Of a stretch of DNA of 64,000 nt, positions 48,167 to 57,713 are shown piece by piece (the stretch's first letter is position 1; each line of letters begins with the position of its first letter). Below the pieces are notes generated by a model, which had not been told where the DNA came from, did no database searches, and saw nothing but the letters and a program-made list of their open reading frames with translations. The stretch comes from Frateuria terrea (GTDB taxonomy: Bacteria; Pseudomonadota; Gammaproteobacteria; Xanthomonadales; Rhodanobacteraceae). The position numbers and the translations under genes were made by a program. The DNA lies in contig NZ_FOXL01000005.1 in the NCBI RefSeq assembly GCF_900115705.1, positions 1 to 64,000 on the forward strand. Direction: 5' to 3'.

Positions 48167-48925
48167 CTAGCCGGCGTCCTGCCGCGGCGATGGCGGCGTC
48201 GGCAGTGGAATGGCCTCGCCAGCCCGCGCAATGGCGTAGCCGCGCGCGCGCAGCTGCTCGCCGTCGGCGGCGCTGCCGTAGTGGTACAGCACCAGCTGAT
48301 GGCGCAGGCCCCCGTCGTACTCGCGCTCCAGGTCATCAACGCCGCTGTGCGAGGGATTTCCGACCAGCCCGCAGTCGTGCAGCACGCGTTCGCCGGCCGC
48401 GGCATACTGCGCCAGCATTTCCGGCACCGGTCGGGTATCGCCGGTAAAGACGAAGCTGCCATGCAGGGCCAGGCCGAACGAGGTGCCCGGCCGGTGGTGC
48501 CGCGTGGCGAACACGTCGAACCACCAGCCATCGAGCCAGAAGCCGCGGCTGCAGGGAACCAGCCGGAACGCCTCCCAGAAGTTCACGCCACCCTCGGCCA
48601 GCACGCCGGGGTAGTCGGCCACGCGCGTCTGCAGCCACGGCACCAGGGCGGCATGGGCAAACACGCGGACGCCGCCGCGCCGTGCCGGGTCGAACCACAC
48701 TCGGGTGAACAACCGCTCCATGCCGCCGACGTGGTCCAGATGCGTGTGGGTGAGGTAGATCGCGCGCGGCAGTTCGCCGTAGAGGGCCTGGTAACGGTCC
48801 AACGTGTCCGGGCCGCAATCGATCAGCAGCATCGGCTTGCCAGCGCACTCGAGCACGGCGGCCGACGAGCCCAGTTCCACCGCGTGCGCGGCGCCGACAC
48901 CGAGGAACCGCAGCGACCAGTTCAT
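48167..48925 (-). CDS. MBL-fold metallo-hydrolase
   Basis: The 252-residue protein has the metallo-beta-lactamase metal motif THTHLDHVGGMERL (HxHxDH) near residue 60. Further metal ligands are a His in FAHAAL, the Asp of FTGDTRPVPEM and a His in LYHYGSAAD. It resembles the RNase Z-like branch, but the substrate cannot be told; no signal peptide is seen. ATG 48925 overlaps the kdkA stop as ATGA, so it is co-translated with an LPS-core kinase, which hints at envelope work or simple convenience. Confidence 0.88.
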   Translation of the reverse strand: MNWSLRFLGVGAAHAVELGSSAAVLECAGKPMLLIDCGPDTLDRYQALYGELPRAIYLTHTHLDHVGGMERLFTRVWFDPARRGGVRVFAHAALVPWLQTRVADYPGVLAEGGVNFWEAFRLVPCSRGFWLDGWWFDVFATRHHRPGTSFGLALHGSFVFTGDTRPVPEMLAQYAAAGERVLHDCGLVGNPSHSGVDDLEREYDGGLRHQLVLYHYGSAADGEQLRARGYAIARAGEAIPLPTPPSPRQDAG

Positions 48926-49650
48926 GCGCCCATCGTCCGTTCGTAGCCATAGACCAGCGGTCCCCAGATGGCCGCCTGGAAATCGGGGATCCGTTCGGGG
49001 GCGCCGAGCTTGACCAGCGAGCGGCGCAGCCGCGCCAGGTTCGCCAGCCGCCACGCCTCCGCGGGTTTGCGCAGCGCGCCGCGGTCGAAGTCGATCAGGT
49101 ACAGCGCCTGCGGCGTGACCAGCACATTGTGCGCGTTGAGGTCGGCGTGCCAGATCCCCTCGCGATGGAAGCGTGCGACCAGCGCCCCGGTCTCGCGCGC
49201 CAGGTCCGCATCCAGCCGGTGGTCGGCCAGGCATTGCGCCAGCGTGCGCGCATCGTCGATCCGGCGGGTGATGAGGTCGGCGGTGTAGGACAGGCCGTGC
49301 CGGCGGTAGCGCGCCGCCAGCGGCGCCGGCGCCGGCAGTTCCAGTGAGGCGATGTGCGCCAGCAGGCGGAACTCGGCAAAGCTGCGCGTATGCGCAGCGC
49401 CGGTCCACAGGTAGCTGTCGCGGTTGAACCGCGCGATCAGGCCGCCGCGATGGTAATGGCGCAGCACGCAGGCGCCAGCCAGGGTGTCGATCACCGCCAC
49501 GCCGCCACGCCCGCCGCCCTGCGTCTGCAAGGCACCGCGACCGCGCCAGTATCCCGGATCGAACCAGTCGGCGCCGACCGCAGGCGCCCGCGAGGCATCG
49601 AACAACACCGTACCGCCCGCTTCCTCGCGGATCTGCTCCTGCATCATCAT
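48922..49650 (-). CDS. kdkA: 3-deoxy-D-manno-octulosonic acid kinase
   Basis: This 242-residue protein is a lipopolysaccharide kinase of the KdkA/RfaP type, which phosphorylates KDO in the LPS inner core. The kinase catalytic loop is WHADLNAHNVLV and the metal-binding motif is LIDFDRGALRKP; the YWRGRGALQTQGGGRG loop at residues 34-49 is typical of KdkA. Three ATGs follow each other; 49650 is taken as the start. It is divergent from a heptosyltransferase gene with only 21 bp between their starts. Confidence 0.92.
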   Translation of the reverse strand: MMMQEQIREEAGGTVLFDASRAPAVGADWFDPGYWRGRGALQTQGGGRGGVAVIDTLAGACVLRHYHRGGLIARFNRDSYLWTGAAHTRSFAEFRLLAHIASLELPAPAPLAARYRRHGLSYTADLITRRIDDARTLAQCLADHRLDADLARETGALVARFHREGIWHADLNAHNVLVTPQALYLIDFDRGALRKPAEAWRLANLARLRRSLVKLGAPERIPDFQAAIWGPLVYGYERTMGA

Positions 49651-49671
49651 GTGCGGTCGAAGGAGACGTTC

Positions 49672-50742
49672 ATGCCGGTCGATTCTAGCCCAAGCCCCCT
49701 GCCTGCTCCCGCCTCGCTCTGCCTGCTGCGCACCTCGGCGATCGGCGACGTCACCCACGTGGTGCCGCTGGTGCGCACGCTGCAGCGGGCCTGGCCGCAG
49801 ACGGCGCTGACCTGGGTGGTGGGCAAGCTCGAGCGCAAGCTGGTCGGCGATATCGAGGGGGTGGAATTCGTCACCTTCGACAAGGGCGCCGGCTGGGCGG
49901 GCATGCGCGCCGTGTGGAACGCACTGCGCGGGCACCGCTTCGACGCGCTGCTGCAGATGCAGGTGGCGCTGCGCTCCAACCTGCTGAGCCTGGGCGTCCG
50001 CGCGCACCGACGCGTCGGTTACGACCACGCGCGTTCGAAGGACCTGCACGGGCTGGTCATCAATGAGCGCATTCCCGCGCGCAGCGGCGAGCACGTGCTG
50101 GACGCGCTTGGCAGCTTCTGCGAACCGCTGGGCCTGAAGCAGACGCAGGTGCGCTGGGACATCCCCGTACCCGAGGAGGCGCATGCCTGGGCACAACAGC
50201 AGCTGCCAGGCGACACACCCACCCTGCTGGTCAGCCCGACCTCCAGCCATGCCCTGCGCAACTGGCAGCCGGAGCGCTACGCGGCGGCGATCGACCACGC
50301 GCTGTCGCGCGGCTGGCGCGTGGCGTTGGTCGGCGGTCCTTCTCCCGGCGAGCGGGCGATGGCCGACGCGGTGCTGGCTGCCGGCAAGCGCCGGCCGCTC
50401 GACCTCACGGGCAAGGACACGCTCAAGCGGATGCTCGCCATGTGCGCTCGCGCACAGCTGCTGCTGACGCCGGATTCCGGGCCGATGCACATGGCCAATG
50501 CGATGGGCACCAAGGTCCTGGGACTGCACGCGGCGAGCAATCCGAACCGTTCCGGGCCGTACTCGGACCGCAGCTGGTGCGTCGACAAGTACGACGAAGC
50601 CGCGCGGCGGTTTCTCGGCAAGCCGGCGAGCGAGCTGGCGTGGGGGACGAAGATCGAGCGGCCGGGCGTGATGGGCCTCATCGGCGTCGACGACGTGCTC
50701 GAACGGTTCGAGGCGTTTGCCTCGTCGCGTGGGCTTGGCTGA
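49672..50742 (+). CDS. Glycosyltransferase family 9 (ADP-heptose:LPS heptosyltransferase)
   Basis: The 356-residue protein has two Rossmann-like domains. The N-terminal LLRTSAIGDVTHVVPLVRTL and the C-terminal LLTPDSGPMHMANAMGTKVLGLH, which contacts ADP-heptose, are the GT9 signatures. It would add heptose to the inner core of LPS on the cytoplasmic side. ATG 49672 has AAGGAGA upstream. Paired divergently with kdkA, in line with core assembly. WaaC or WaaF identity is not decided. Confidence 0.9.
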   Translation: MPVDSSPSPLPAPASLCLLRTSAIGDVTHVVPLVRTLQRAWPQTALTWVVGKLERKLVGDIEGVEFVTFDKGAGWAGMRAVWNALRGHRFDALLQMQVALRSNLLSLGVRAHRRVGYDHARSKDLHGLVINERIPARSGEHVLDALGSFCEPLGLKQTQVRWDIPVPEEAHAWAQQQLPGDTPTLLVSPTSSHALRNWQPERYAAAIDHALSRGWRVALVGGPSPGERAMADAVLAAGKRRPLDLTGKDTLKRMLAMCARAQLLLTPDSGPMHMANAMGTKVLGLHAASNPNRSGPYSDRSWCVDKYDEAARRFLGKPASELAWGTKIERPGVMGLIGVDDVLERFEAFASSRGLG

Positions 50743-50773
50743 TCTTGCCCCTGTCCCGCCGGTGAAGGCGGCC

Positions 50774-51178
50774 TTACGCTGCCGGCGACCGGTAATCCTG
50801 ATAGGACTTTTCCTCGACCAGCTGCGAACCCAGCTTGAGGTTGATCTCGCGCTTGACCGCCGCGCGCTCGTCGTTGCGAAAATAGACCGAACGCGCCAGC
50901 TCGACGAACTCGTCATCGAAGGCCTGCGCCTTCTCCTTCAGCCGGATGCGGTCCTCGATCTCCCACAGCGCTTCGTTGACGGTGAGCAGGCGGGCGCGTT
51001 CATCGCCGATGTCGGTCTGGGACGCCGCGTCGTTCGCCCAGGTCGCGTTGAGCAAATCGAGCTCGTTGCGCACGTTGGCGAGCTTGGCCGGATCGGCGAT
51101 CTGGCGCGCCTTGATCTCCAGAATGGTGATCTTGTCGATCAGCTCGCCGTAGGAAACGGGGACTTGGATGAGGCTCAT
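50774..51178 (-). CDS. DUF6165 family protein, unknown function
   Basis: A 134-residue, highly charged, probably all-helical protein without membrane segments or signal peptide. It opens MSLIQVPVSYGELIDKITIL and contains EIKARQIADPAKLANVRNEL and VYFRNDERAAVKREIN. I associate this with DUF6165, whose function is not known. It lies 15 bp downstream of the ammonia-lyase gene on the same strand, so the two are likely co-transcribed, and converges with the heptosyltransferase. Confidence 0.75.
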   Translation of the reverse strand: MSLIQVPVSYGELIDKITILEIKARQIADPAKLANVRNELDLLNATWANDAASQTDIGDERARLLTVNEALWEIEDRIRLKEKAQAFDDEFVELARSVYFRNDERAAVKREINLKLGSQLVEEKSYQDYRSPAA

Positions 51179-51193
51179 GGAAACTCCGGCAAA

Positions 51194-53146
51194 TCAGGGA
51201 TAGTCGACGACCTCGGCGACCAGCCACGGATGCGAGGCGGCGGCGAAGGCGCGTTGTTGCTGCAGGGCGCAGGCGGCGCGGATGTCGCCATCCATCGCCC
51301 GGTCCCTGTGCATGAAGGCGATGCGCTCGCGCAGCAGGGCGTGGGCGGTCTCGACCGCGGTGCCGGGGTGAAAGTCCTCGCTGGCGGCCAACGCGGCCAT
51401 CAGCTGCTGCACTTCCTGCTTGAACTGGGCATGGCTGGGATGATCCTCGCGCGGTGCGTTGCCGACCTTGGCCGCCAGTGCGCGCCAGTCCCCGCGTGCG
51501 GCGAGGCGGCGTGCGGCGTTGAGCATTTCGCGGCGGTAGTCGAGCGCCTGCGCGGCGGTGTAGAGCTCCAGCGCCAGCACGTGGCCCAGGTCCTCCATCA
51601 TCTCCAGCACGTGGCGCGCCTCGTTGGCGCCCATCGAGACATGGTCCTCGGCATTGGCGCTGGTCGGGATCGAATAGACGCTGGCCGGATGCGCGCGCGT
51701 GGCGAGGTCGTTGACCAGCGCCGCGGCGGTATACTGCACGATCATGAAACCCGAGTCGGTGCCATCCTCGTTGCCGGTGAGGAAGGCCGGCAGGCCGTCG
51801 TTGGTGGCCGGGTCGACCAGCTTGTTGAGTCGGCGTTCGGAGATCGAGGCCAGCACCGGGATCGCCGCTTTGACGTAGCTCATTGCCAGCGCCAGCGGCA
51901 TGCCGTGGAAGTGGCCGGCCGAGATCACCTGCTCCTCGATGAACTGCGCGCCCTCGGCGTCCGGGAAGATCAGCGGGTTGTCGGTTACCGAGTTGAGCTC
52001 GATGTCGATCACGCGGCAGGCCTGCGCCCATGCGTCGCGCACCGCACCGTGCACCTGCGGCATGCAGCGCAGGCAGTAGGCGTCCTGCGGCTGGTGCTTC
52101 TTGCCCCCCTTGAAAGGCAGGAAGCGGTCGTAGAACGCCTCGCGGCCGTGGCGCTGGTTGGCCGGCACCCAGTCCCAGCCGATGTCGAAAGACAGCGCCT
52201 GGTCTTCGGGCAACGCCCAGGCCTCGGCCGACCAGGGCTTGAAGCGAGGTACCAGGTGGTAGGGAATATCCATCAGCGTGGAACCGGCCAGCAGCTGGCG
52301 CACGTGCGTCGCCGCTTCGACCTGGCCCGGATGCGGGCGCAGCGCGTGCACTTCGGAACGCAACGCACCGCTACGGCCGGCGAAGGCATCCAGCGACATC
52401 GACGCGGCGAGGTCGGCCACGCCAAGCAGGTATTCCAGCTCGTCCAGCGCAAGCGCCGCCGTGGCCAGCATCTGCGCCGTCCCGTTGTTGAGTGCCAGGC
52501 CTTCCTTGAACGACAACCCGATCGGCTCCAGTCCCGCGCGCTCGAGTGCCTCGGCGCCGCTGACGCGCTCGCCTTCGAAGAACGCCTCGCCACCACCCAG
52601 CAGCACGATCGCCAGGTGCGAGAGCGGTGCCAGGTCGCCGCTGGCGCCGACCGAGCCCTTCTCCGGCACCACCGGCACCACGCCGCGGTTGAGCATCGCG
52701 GTGAGTGCTTCGAGGGTCGACACGCGGATGCCCGAGTGGCCGCGCATGAGCGTGTTGATGCGGATCACCAGCATCGCCCGCACCACCTCCGGCGCGAACG
52801 GTTTGCCCACGCAGACCGCGTGCGTGACGATCAGGTTGTGCTGCAGCTCCTCCATGAGGCTCGCGCCGCTTTTCCCGGGATAGCGCGGATCGCTCCCGCC
52901 GATCACCAGTTCGTCGCGCAGGCGGTGGCCGCCGAGCAGCTTGTCCGCGTTGCTGCCGAATCCGGTCGTCACGCCGTAGGTGGGCTCGCCGCAGCTGACC
53001 TTTTCCGCCAGGAAGTCGGCGGCGTGCCGCACGCGTTCGAGCTGCTTCACGTCCAGTTGCACGTGCGCGCCACCACGCGCCACGGCGACGAGCTTGGCAC
53101 GGGTGAGGCTGTTGCCGTCGAGCACGATCGGGTTCTGCTTGTTCAC
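51194..53146 (-). CDS. Histidine/phenylalanine ammonia-lyase family protein with insertions
   Basis: At 650 residues this MIO enzyme is much longer than histidine ammonia-lyases (about 510). The Ala168-Ser169-Gly170 of GSVGASGDLAPLSH would cyclise to the MIO group. Catalytic Tyr57 (TYGVTTGFG), His109, Asn220 and the QDAYCLRCMPQVHG strand are present. An insertion of about 60 residues (291-352) precedes that strand and a smaller one lies near 82-97. The Glu of SENK in classic HutH is replaced (ALVNDLATRAHP). No other hut gene is near; hisS is upstream. The substrate may be His, Phe or Tyr. Confidence 0.85.
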   Translation of the reverse strand: MNKQNPIVLDGNSLTRAKLVAVARGGAHVQLDVKQLERVRHAADFLAEKVSCGEPTYGVTTGFGSNADKLLGGHRLRDELVIGGSDPRYPGKSGASLMEELQHNLIVTHAVCVGKPFAPEVVRAMLVIRINTLMRGHSGIRVSTLEALTAMLNRGVVPVVPEKGSVGASGDLAPLSHLAIVLLGGGEAFFEGERVSGAEALERAGLEPIGLSFKEGLALNNGTAQMLATAALALDELEYLLGVADLAASMSLDAFAGRSGALRSEVHALRPHPGQVEAATHVRQLLAGSTLMDIPYHLVPRFKPWSAEAWALPEDQALSFDIGWDWVPANQRHGREAFYDRFLPFKGGKKHQPQDAYCLRCMPQVHGAVRDAWAQACRVIDIELNSVTDNPLIFPDAEGAQFIEEQVISAGHFHGMPLALAMSYVKAAIPVLASISERRLNKLVDPATNDGLPAFLTGNEDGTDSGFMIVQYTAAALVNDLATRAHPASVYSIPTSANAEDHVSMGANEARHVLEMMEDLGHVLALELYTAAQALDYRREMLNAARRLAARGDWRALAAKVGNAPREDHPSHAQFKQEVQQLMAALAASEDFHPGTAVETAHALLRERIAFMHRDRAMDGDIRAACALQQQRAFAAASHPWLVAEVVDYP

Positions 53147-53213
53147 GCTTGCCTCTTTGCTTGGTATGCGGCGCCTTTCGCGCCAGAGCGCGCCAGCGCG
53201 GATAGGTCCGGGA

Positions 53214-54587
53214 TCAACCCATCACGGCCGCTTGTTCCAGTTCCACCCGCAGCGCCTTGGCCAGTTCGCCGCGCGCGACTTCGAACTGGTCGCCGCGCCG
53301 CAGGTCCTTGACCGTCACCACGCCCTTGGCCAGCTCGTCCTCGCCCACCACGACGGCGAAGCGGATGCCGGCGCGATCGGCGTATTTGAATTGCTTTGCC
53401 AGCTTGCCACTCTCCAGCACGACTTCGGTGGCGATGCCGGCGCTCCGCAGCTCGTTGGCGATCGCCAGGTAGGTCGGCAACTGCGCCGCGTCCATCTGCG
53501 TGACCAGCACGTCGACCGTGCTGCGTGCGTTGCCGAGCAGGCCGGCGTCGCGCAGCTGCCAGAACAGGCGTGTCAGGCCGATCGAGATGCCCACGCCGGG
53601 AAGCCTGGACCTGGTGTATTGGCTGGCCAGGTTCTCGTAGCGGCCGCCCGAGCAGATCGAGCCGATCTGCGGATGGTCGTTGAGCGTGGTCTCGTAGACC
53701 GTGCCGGTGTAGTAGTCCAGGCCGCGAGCGATCGACAGGTTCAACGCGAAGTGCGTTTCGGGCACGCCGAAGTCGCGGATCAGGCCGAGCACTTCCTTCA
53801 GTTCCGCCCTGCCCTGCTCCAGTGCTTCGGGACCGCTGCCCAGCGCATCGAGGCTGGCGAACGCGTCGTCGAGCGATCTGGAACGCACCTGCACGAAATC
53901 CAGGATCTTCGCCGCTACCTCCGCCGACAGGCCAAAGGCCTCGCCGGTGAGCGTGTCGCGCACGTAGTCGACGCCGCGCTTGTCCAGCTTGTCCACCTCG
54001 CGCAGCACCAGCATCTGCTGCTCGCTTTCGGCTATTCCCAGGCTCTCGAAGTAGCCGCGCATGAGCTTGCGGTTGTTGAGCTGGATGGTGAAGGCGCCGA
54101 TGTCCAGCTCGCGGAAGGTGCTGTAGATCACCGCCGGCAACTCGGCGTCGTAGCGCGTGGTCAGGCTGTCCTTGCCGATCACGTCGATGTCGCACTGGTA
54201 GAACTCGCGGAAGCGCCCGCGCTGCGCACGCTCGCCGCGGTACACGCGCTGCATCTGGTAGCGCCGGAACGGAAAGGACAAGTCGTGCTCGTGCTCGGCG
54301 ACGTAGCGTGCCAGCGGCACGGTGAGGTCGAAGCGCAGCGCCAGTTCGGGCGTGCCTTCCTTTGCCAGCGAACCGGTGGACTGCACGAAATACACCTGCC
54401 GCTCGGTCTCGCCGCCGCTCTTGGTCAAAAGCACGTCGGAGAACTCGATCACCGGCGTTTCCACCGGCAGGAAGCCGAAGCGCTCGAAGTTGCGGCGGAT
54501 GATGTCGAGCATGCGCTGGAACGCGATCTGGTCCAGCGGCAGCAGCTCGAGCACGCCGGGCATGGTGCGGGCCGGGGTAAGCGCCAT
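53214..54587 (-). CDS. hisS: Histidyl-tRNA synthetase
   Basis: The 457-residue class II synthetase shows motif 2 ([20 protein letters not shown]), the HisA motifs [10 protein letters not shown] and [12 protein letters not shown], and motif 3 ([12 protein letters not shown]). A C-terminal anticodon-binding domain follows ([20 protein letters not shown]). ATG start at 54587, with 67 bp to the ammonia-lyase gene downstream. It is not in the usual ispG-hisS-bamB context. Confidence 0.96.
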   Translation of the reverse strand: MALTPARTMPGVLELLPLDQIAFQRMLDIIRRNFERFGFLPVETPVIEFSDVLLTKSGGETERQVYFVQSTGSLAKEGTPELALRFDLTVPLARYVAEHEHDLSFPFRRYQMQRVYRGERAQRGRFREFYQCDIDVIGKDSLTTRYDAELPAVIYSTFRELDIGAFTIQLNNRKLMRGYFESLGIAESEQQMLVLREVDKLDKRGVDYVRDTLTGEAFGLSAEVAAKILDFVQVRSRSLDDAFASLDALGSGPEALEQGRAELKEVLGLIRDFGVPETHFALNLSIARGLDYYTGTVYETTLNDHPQIGSICSGGRYENLASQYTRSRLPGVGISIGLTRLFWQLRDAGLLGNARSTVDVLVTQMDAAQLPTYLAIANELRSAGIATEVVLESGKLAKQFKYADRAGIRFAVVVGEDELAKGVVTVKDLRRGDQFEVARGELAKALRVELEQAAVMG

Positions 54588-54707
54588 GGAATCCTCTGCT
54601 TGCGGGGTGACGGACGCGCGGCGAAGCCGCGCAACGGCAGCCGCTTAGGTTAGCAGATGGCCATGCGATGCCTGGCGCGCGCTGCGGGAAAAATTGGCGG
54701 GGGGATG

Positions 54708-54736
54708 TTGCCAAGCTATCGCCGGCTCACTAAGAT
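54708..54736 (+). promoter_or_regulatory. Promoter of tRNA-Pro
   Basis: TTGCCA (54708-54713) and TAAGAT (54731-54736) are 17 bp apart, and the -10 box ends 11 bp before the mature tRNA, a strong sigma-70 promoter. Confidence 0.82.
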
Positions 54737-54747
54737 ACGCGGCTCCA

Positions 54748-54824
54748 CGGGGTGTAGCTCAGCCTGGTAGAGCGCTACGTTCGGGACGTAGAAGTCGCAT
54801 GTTCGAATCATGTCACCCCGACCA
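54748..54824 (+). tRNA. tRNA-Pro (anticodon CGG)
   Basis: A 77-nt cloverleaf with encoded CCA. Acceptor CGGGGTG pairs with CACCCCG, the anticodon stem CTACG/CGTAG encloses loop TTCGGGA, and the T-arm is CATGTTCGAATCATG. It reads CCG, a frequent Pro codon in this GC-rich DNA. Confidence 0.97.
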
Positions 54825-54834
54825 GGGTTCGTGG

Positions 54835-54866
54835 AAAGGCCACCGCTAGCGGTGGCCTTTTTCTTT
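54835..54866. terminator. Terminator after tRNA-Pro
   Basis: A perfect 26-bp palindrome (54835-54860) followed by a T-run. Flanking A residues on the other side make it usable for the convergent DUF455 gene too. Confidence 0.9.
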
Positions 54867-54934
54867 GCGGGGTCCCTAAGTTCCCGTGCAAGACCCTGGC
54901 ACACAGGCGGCCACTTGCCGGGTGCGCCCCTCGG

Positions 54935-55738
54935 TCAAAGGGACAACGCGACGAGCTGGTCCATTTCCTCGGTATCGAAGCCCGCGGCAAGCCGCGCCGG
55001 ATGGTTGAACGGCCCGCGCACGTTGCCGCCCATGTAGTCGCGCAGCAACTGCACGAACGTCGCGCGCGGCTCCAGCCCGTCGCGCTCGCAGCACCAGCGG
55101 AACCAGCGCGTGCCTGCCGCCACGTGGGCGACTTCCTCGCTCAGGATCAGCTCCAGGATGCCGATGGTGCGTTCGTCGCCCACGCCGCGCAGGCGTTGGA
55201 TCATCCCGGGAGTGACGTCCAGCCCGCGTGCCTCGAGCACGCGCGGCACCAGCGCCATGCGGGCGAGGTCGCTGTGGGCGGTCTTTTCGGCCATTTCCCA
55301 CAGGCCGTTGTGCGCGTCGAAGTCGCCGTAGGCATGGCCGAGCTCGGCCAGGCGCGCAGCGAGCATGGCGAAGTGGCGAGCCTCGTCATCGGCGCAGCTG
55401 GCCCAGTCGCGGTAGTAGTCGGCGGGAAAGCCACGGAAGCGGTAGACCGCGTCCCAGGCCAGGTTGATCGCATTGAACTCGATATGCGCAATGGCATGGA
55501 CCAGCGCGGCACGGCCCTCCGGAGTGCCCAGACCACGCTGTGGCACATGGCGCGCCTCGACCAGGCGTGGGCGTAGCGGCCGGCCAGGCGCTCCGATCGC
55601 CTCCGCCGGCGGGCCCGACGGGTCTGGGCGCAGCTCGCCCGCCTGTAGGGCGAGCCATGTCTCATGCGTCAGGCGGAGCTTTTCTTCCGGATCGCTGGCG
55701 CCGATGCAGCGCCGGGCAGCTTGGTGCAGATCGTTCAT
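54935..55738 (-). CDS. DUF455 family ferritin-like protein
   Basis: This 267-residue protein has the helical DUF455 fold with likely di-metal ligands: HIEFNAINLAWD, DDEARHFAMLAARL and LSEEVAHVAAGTRWF. The family is widespread but its function is not established; it resembles di-iron hydroxylases and ferritin-like proteins. ATG start at 55738. It is divergent from the VOC gene, 87 bp apart, and converges with tRNA-Pro. Confidence 0.88.
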   Translation of the reverse strand: MNDLHQAARRCIGASDPEEKLRLTHETWLALQAGELRPDPSGPPAEAIGAPGRPLRPRLVEARHVPQRGLGTPEGRAALVHAIAHIEFNAINLAWDAVYRFRGFPADYYRDWASCADDEARHFAMLAARLAELGHAYGDFDAHNGLWEMAEKTAHSDLARMALVPRVLEARGLDVTPGMIQRLRGVGDERTIGILELILSEEVAHVAAGTRWFRWCCERDGLEPRATFVQLLRDYMGGNVRGPFNHPARLAAGFDTEEMDQLVALSL

Positions 55739-55825
55739 GCGGCAAGTTTACGTCGCGGCTTGCGTTGCCTGGCCCAGCGCCGCGGCTGCATAGTGACATC
55801 CCGCCGTTGCCTTGGAAAACCGGAC

Positions 55826-56203
55826 ATGCCCAACCTCCATGCGATCGAGATCAAGGCGTTCGTTCCGGCTCGGGACTACGAGGTATCGCGACGCTTCTAC
55901 GCCGACATGGGTTTCCGGGAGCGATCGGAATTCGAGGGCGTGGCCTACTTCGCCCTGGACGAGTGCAGCTTCCTGTTGCAGCGCTTCTACGACCAGGCGC
56001 ATGCCGACAACTTCATGATGCACCTGCTGGTGGACGATGCCGAAGCCTGGCACAGGCGCCTGGTCGAGCAGGACCTCGTCGGCCGCTATCGCGAGCACAA
56101 CGTGCGCATGACCGCGCCGGCGGACCGGCCGTGGCGCATGCGCGACTTCCATCTGATCGATCCGTCGGGCGTGTTGTGGCACATCGGCCACAACATTGGT
56201 TGA
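55826..56203 (+). CDS. VOC superfamily protein (glyoxalase/bleomycin-resistance fold)
   Basis: A 125-residue single VOC domain. The first beta-alpha-beta unit is IKAFVPARDYEVSRRFYADM, and the second carries RDFHLIDPSGVLWHIGHN, with metal-site candidates in the FHLIDPSG strand. Members include dioxygenases, isomerases and drug-binding proteins; nothing here decides the activity. The stop is 6 bp from the purF stop, in convergent orientation. Confidence 0.85.
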   Translation: MPNLHAIEIKAFVPARDYEVSRRFYADMGFRERSEFEGVAYFALDECSFLLQRFYDQAHADNFMMHLLVDDAEAWHRRLVEQDLVGRYREHNVRMTAPADRPWRMRDFHLIDPSGVLWHIGHNIG

Positions 56204-56209
56204 CAGACG

Positions 56210-57685
56210 TCACGCGCTGCGGCGCGCCGCCTTGGCGTCGTCGGAGCGCAGCATCTCGATCTGCTGCAGGTAGTCCTGGTCCAGCCCGGTGACGTATTCG
56301 CCGGAGAAGCACGAGGTGTCGAACTGCTTGAGCTCCTCGTTGCCGTCCTGCACCGCCCATACCAGGTCGTCCAGGTCCTGGTAGATCAGCCAATCGGCAC
56401 CGAGCAGCTGCTCGACTTCCTTCTCGCTCTTGCCTGCGGCGACCAGCTCGCTGGCCGAGGGCATGTCGATGCCATACACGTTGGGGTAGCGCACCGGCGG
56501 TGCGGCGGAGGCGAAGTACACCTTCTTCGCCCCGGCGTCGCGGGCCATCTGGATGATCTGCTTCGAGGTGGTGCCGCGCACGATGGAGTCGTCGACCAGC
56601 AGCACCGTCTTGTTGCGGAATTCCAGGTCGATGGCGTTCAACTTGCGGCGCACCGATTTCACGCGGTCGCCCTGCCCCGGCATGATGAAGGTGCGGCCCA
56701 CGTAGCGGTTCTTGACGAAGCCCTCGCGGAAGGGCACGCCCAGCACGTTGGCCAGCGAGCTGGCGGCGGTGCGTGCGGTATCGGGAATCGGGATGACCGC
56801 GTCGATGCCGTGGTCCGGGCACTCGCGCATGATCTTCTGCGCCAGCTTCTCGCCCATGCGCAGGCGCGCCTTGTAGACCGAGACGTCCTCGATCATCGAA
56901 TCGGGGCGCGCCAGGTAAACGTATTCGAAGATGCATGGCGCGTGCACCGCGGCCTCGGCGCAGCGGCGCGCGTGCAACTTGCCGTCGACGGTGAGGTAGA
57001 CCGCCTCGCCCGGCGCCACGTCGCGCACGCGCTTGAAACCGAGCACGTCGAAGGCGACCGATTCGGAAGCCACCGCGTACTCGCGCCCCTCCGGGGTCAC
57101 CCGCTCGCCCAGCACCAGCGGACGGATGCCATGCGGATCACGGAAGGCCAGCAGGCCGTAGCCCTGGATCAGGGCCAGGCAGGCATAGCCGCCGCGGGCA
57201 CGCGCGTGCACACCGGCGACCGCCTTGAAGATCTGGTCCGGCGTGAGCGCCATGCGGTCCTGGATCTGCAGCTCGTGCGCCAGCACATTGAGCAGCACTT
57301 CGGAATCCGAGTCGGTGTTGATGTGCCTGCGGTCGTCCTGGAACATCTCGCGGCGCAGCGCCTCGGTGTTGACCAGGTTGCCGTTGTGCGCGAAGGCGAT
57401 GCCGTAGGGCGAGTTGACGTAGAACGGCTGCGCTTCGTCGGCATTGTCCGAGCCGGCCGTCGGATAACGGCAGTGGCCGATGCCGATGTGGCCGCGCAGG
57501 CGGCTCATCGCATTCTGGTTGAACACGTCGCGCACCAGGCCGTTGCCCTTGTGCAGGCGCAGGTGCGCGCCGTCGACGGTGACGATGCCGGCCGCGTCCT
57601 GGCCGCGGTGCTGCAGCACCGTAAGTCCGTCATAAAGCGCCGATGCCACTTCAGTGGTACCGACGATGCCGATGATTCCGCACAT
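56210..57685 (-). CDS. purF: Amidophosphoribosyltransferase
   Basis: The 491-residue enzyme makes phosphoribosylamine from PRPP and glutamine, the first step of purine synthesis. The N-terminal nucleophile Cys2 is in MCGIIGIVG, the glutaminase domain has [12 protein letters not shown] and AHNGNLVN, and the PRPP-binding motif is [17 protein letters not shown]. Length is near that of E. coli (505). ATG start at 57685, 28 bp after cvpA, as in the folC-dedD-cvpA-purF order. Confidence 0.98.
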   Translation of the reverse strand: MCGIIGIVGTTEVASALYDGLTVLQHRGQDAAGIVTVDGAHLRLHKGNGLVRDVFNQNAMSRLRGHIGIGHCRYPTAGSDNADEAQPFYVNSPYGIAFAHNGNLVNTEALRREMFQDDRRHINTDSDSEVLLNVLAHELQIQDRMALTPDQIFKAVAGVHARARGGYACLALIQGYGLLAFRDPHGIRPLVLGERVTPEGREYAVASESVAFDVLGFKRVRDVAPGEAVYLTVDGKLHARRCAEAAVHAPCIFEYVYLARPDSMIEDVSVYKARLRMGEKLAQKIMRECPDHGIDAVIPIPDTARTAASSLANVLGVPFREGFVKNRYVGRTFIMPGQGDRVKSVRRKLNAIDLEFRNKTVLLVDDSIVRGTTSKQIIQMARDAGAKKVYFASAAPPVRYPNVYGIDMPSASELVAAGKSEKEVEQLLGADWLIYQDLDDLVWAVQDGNEELKQFDTSCFSGEYVTGLDQDYLQQIEMLRSDDAKAARRSA

Positions 57686-57713
57686 GTGGGATGCCTGCTC
57701 GAGGTAAGCGTAT

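Noticed and set aside
53147-54700. Histidine-responsive leader (T-box or attenuator) for hisS
   Set aside because: No T-box, His-rich leader peptide or terminator hairpin is apparent upstream of 54587.
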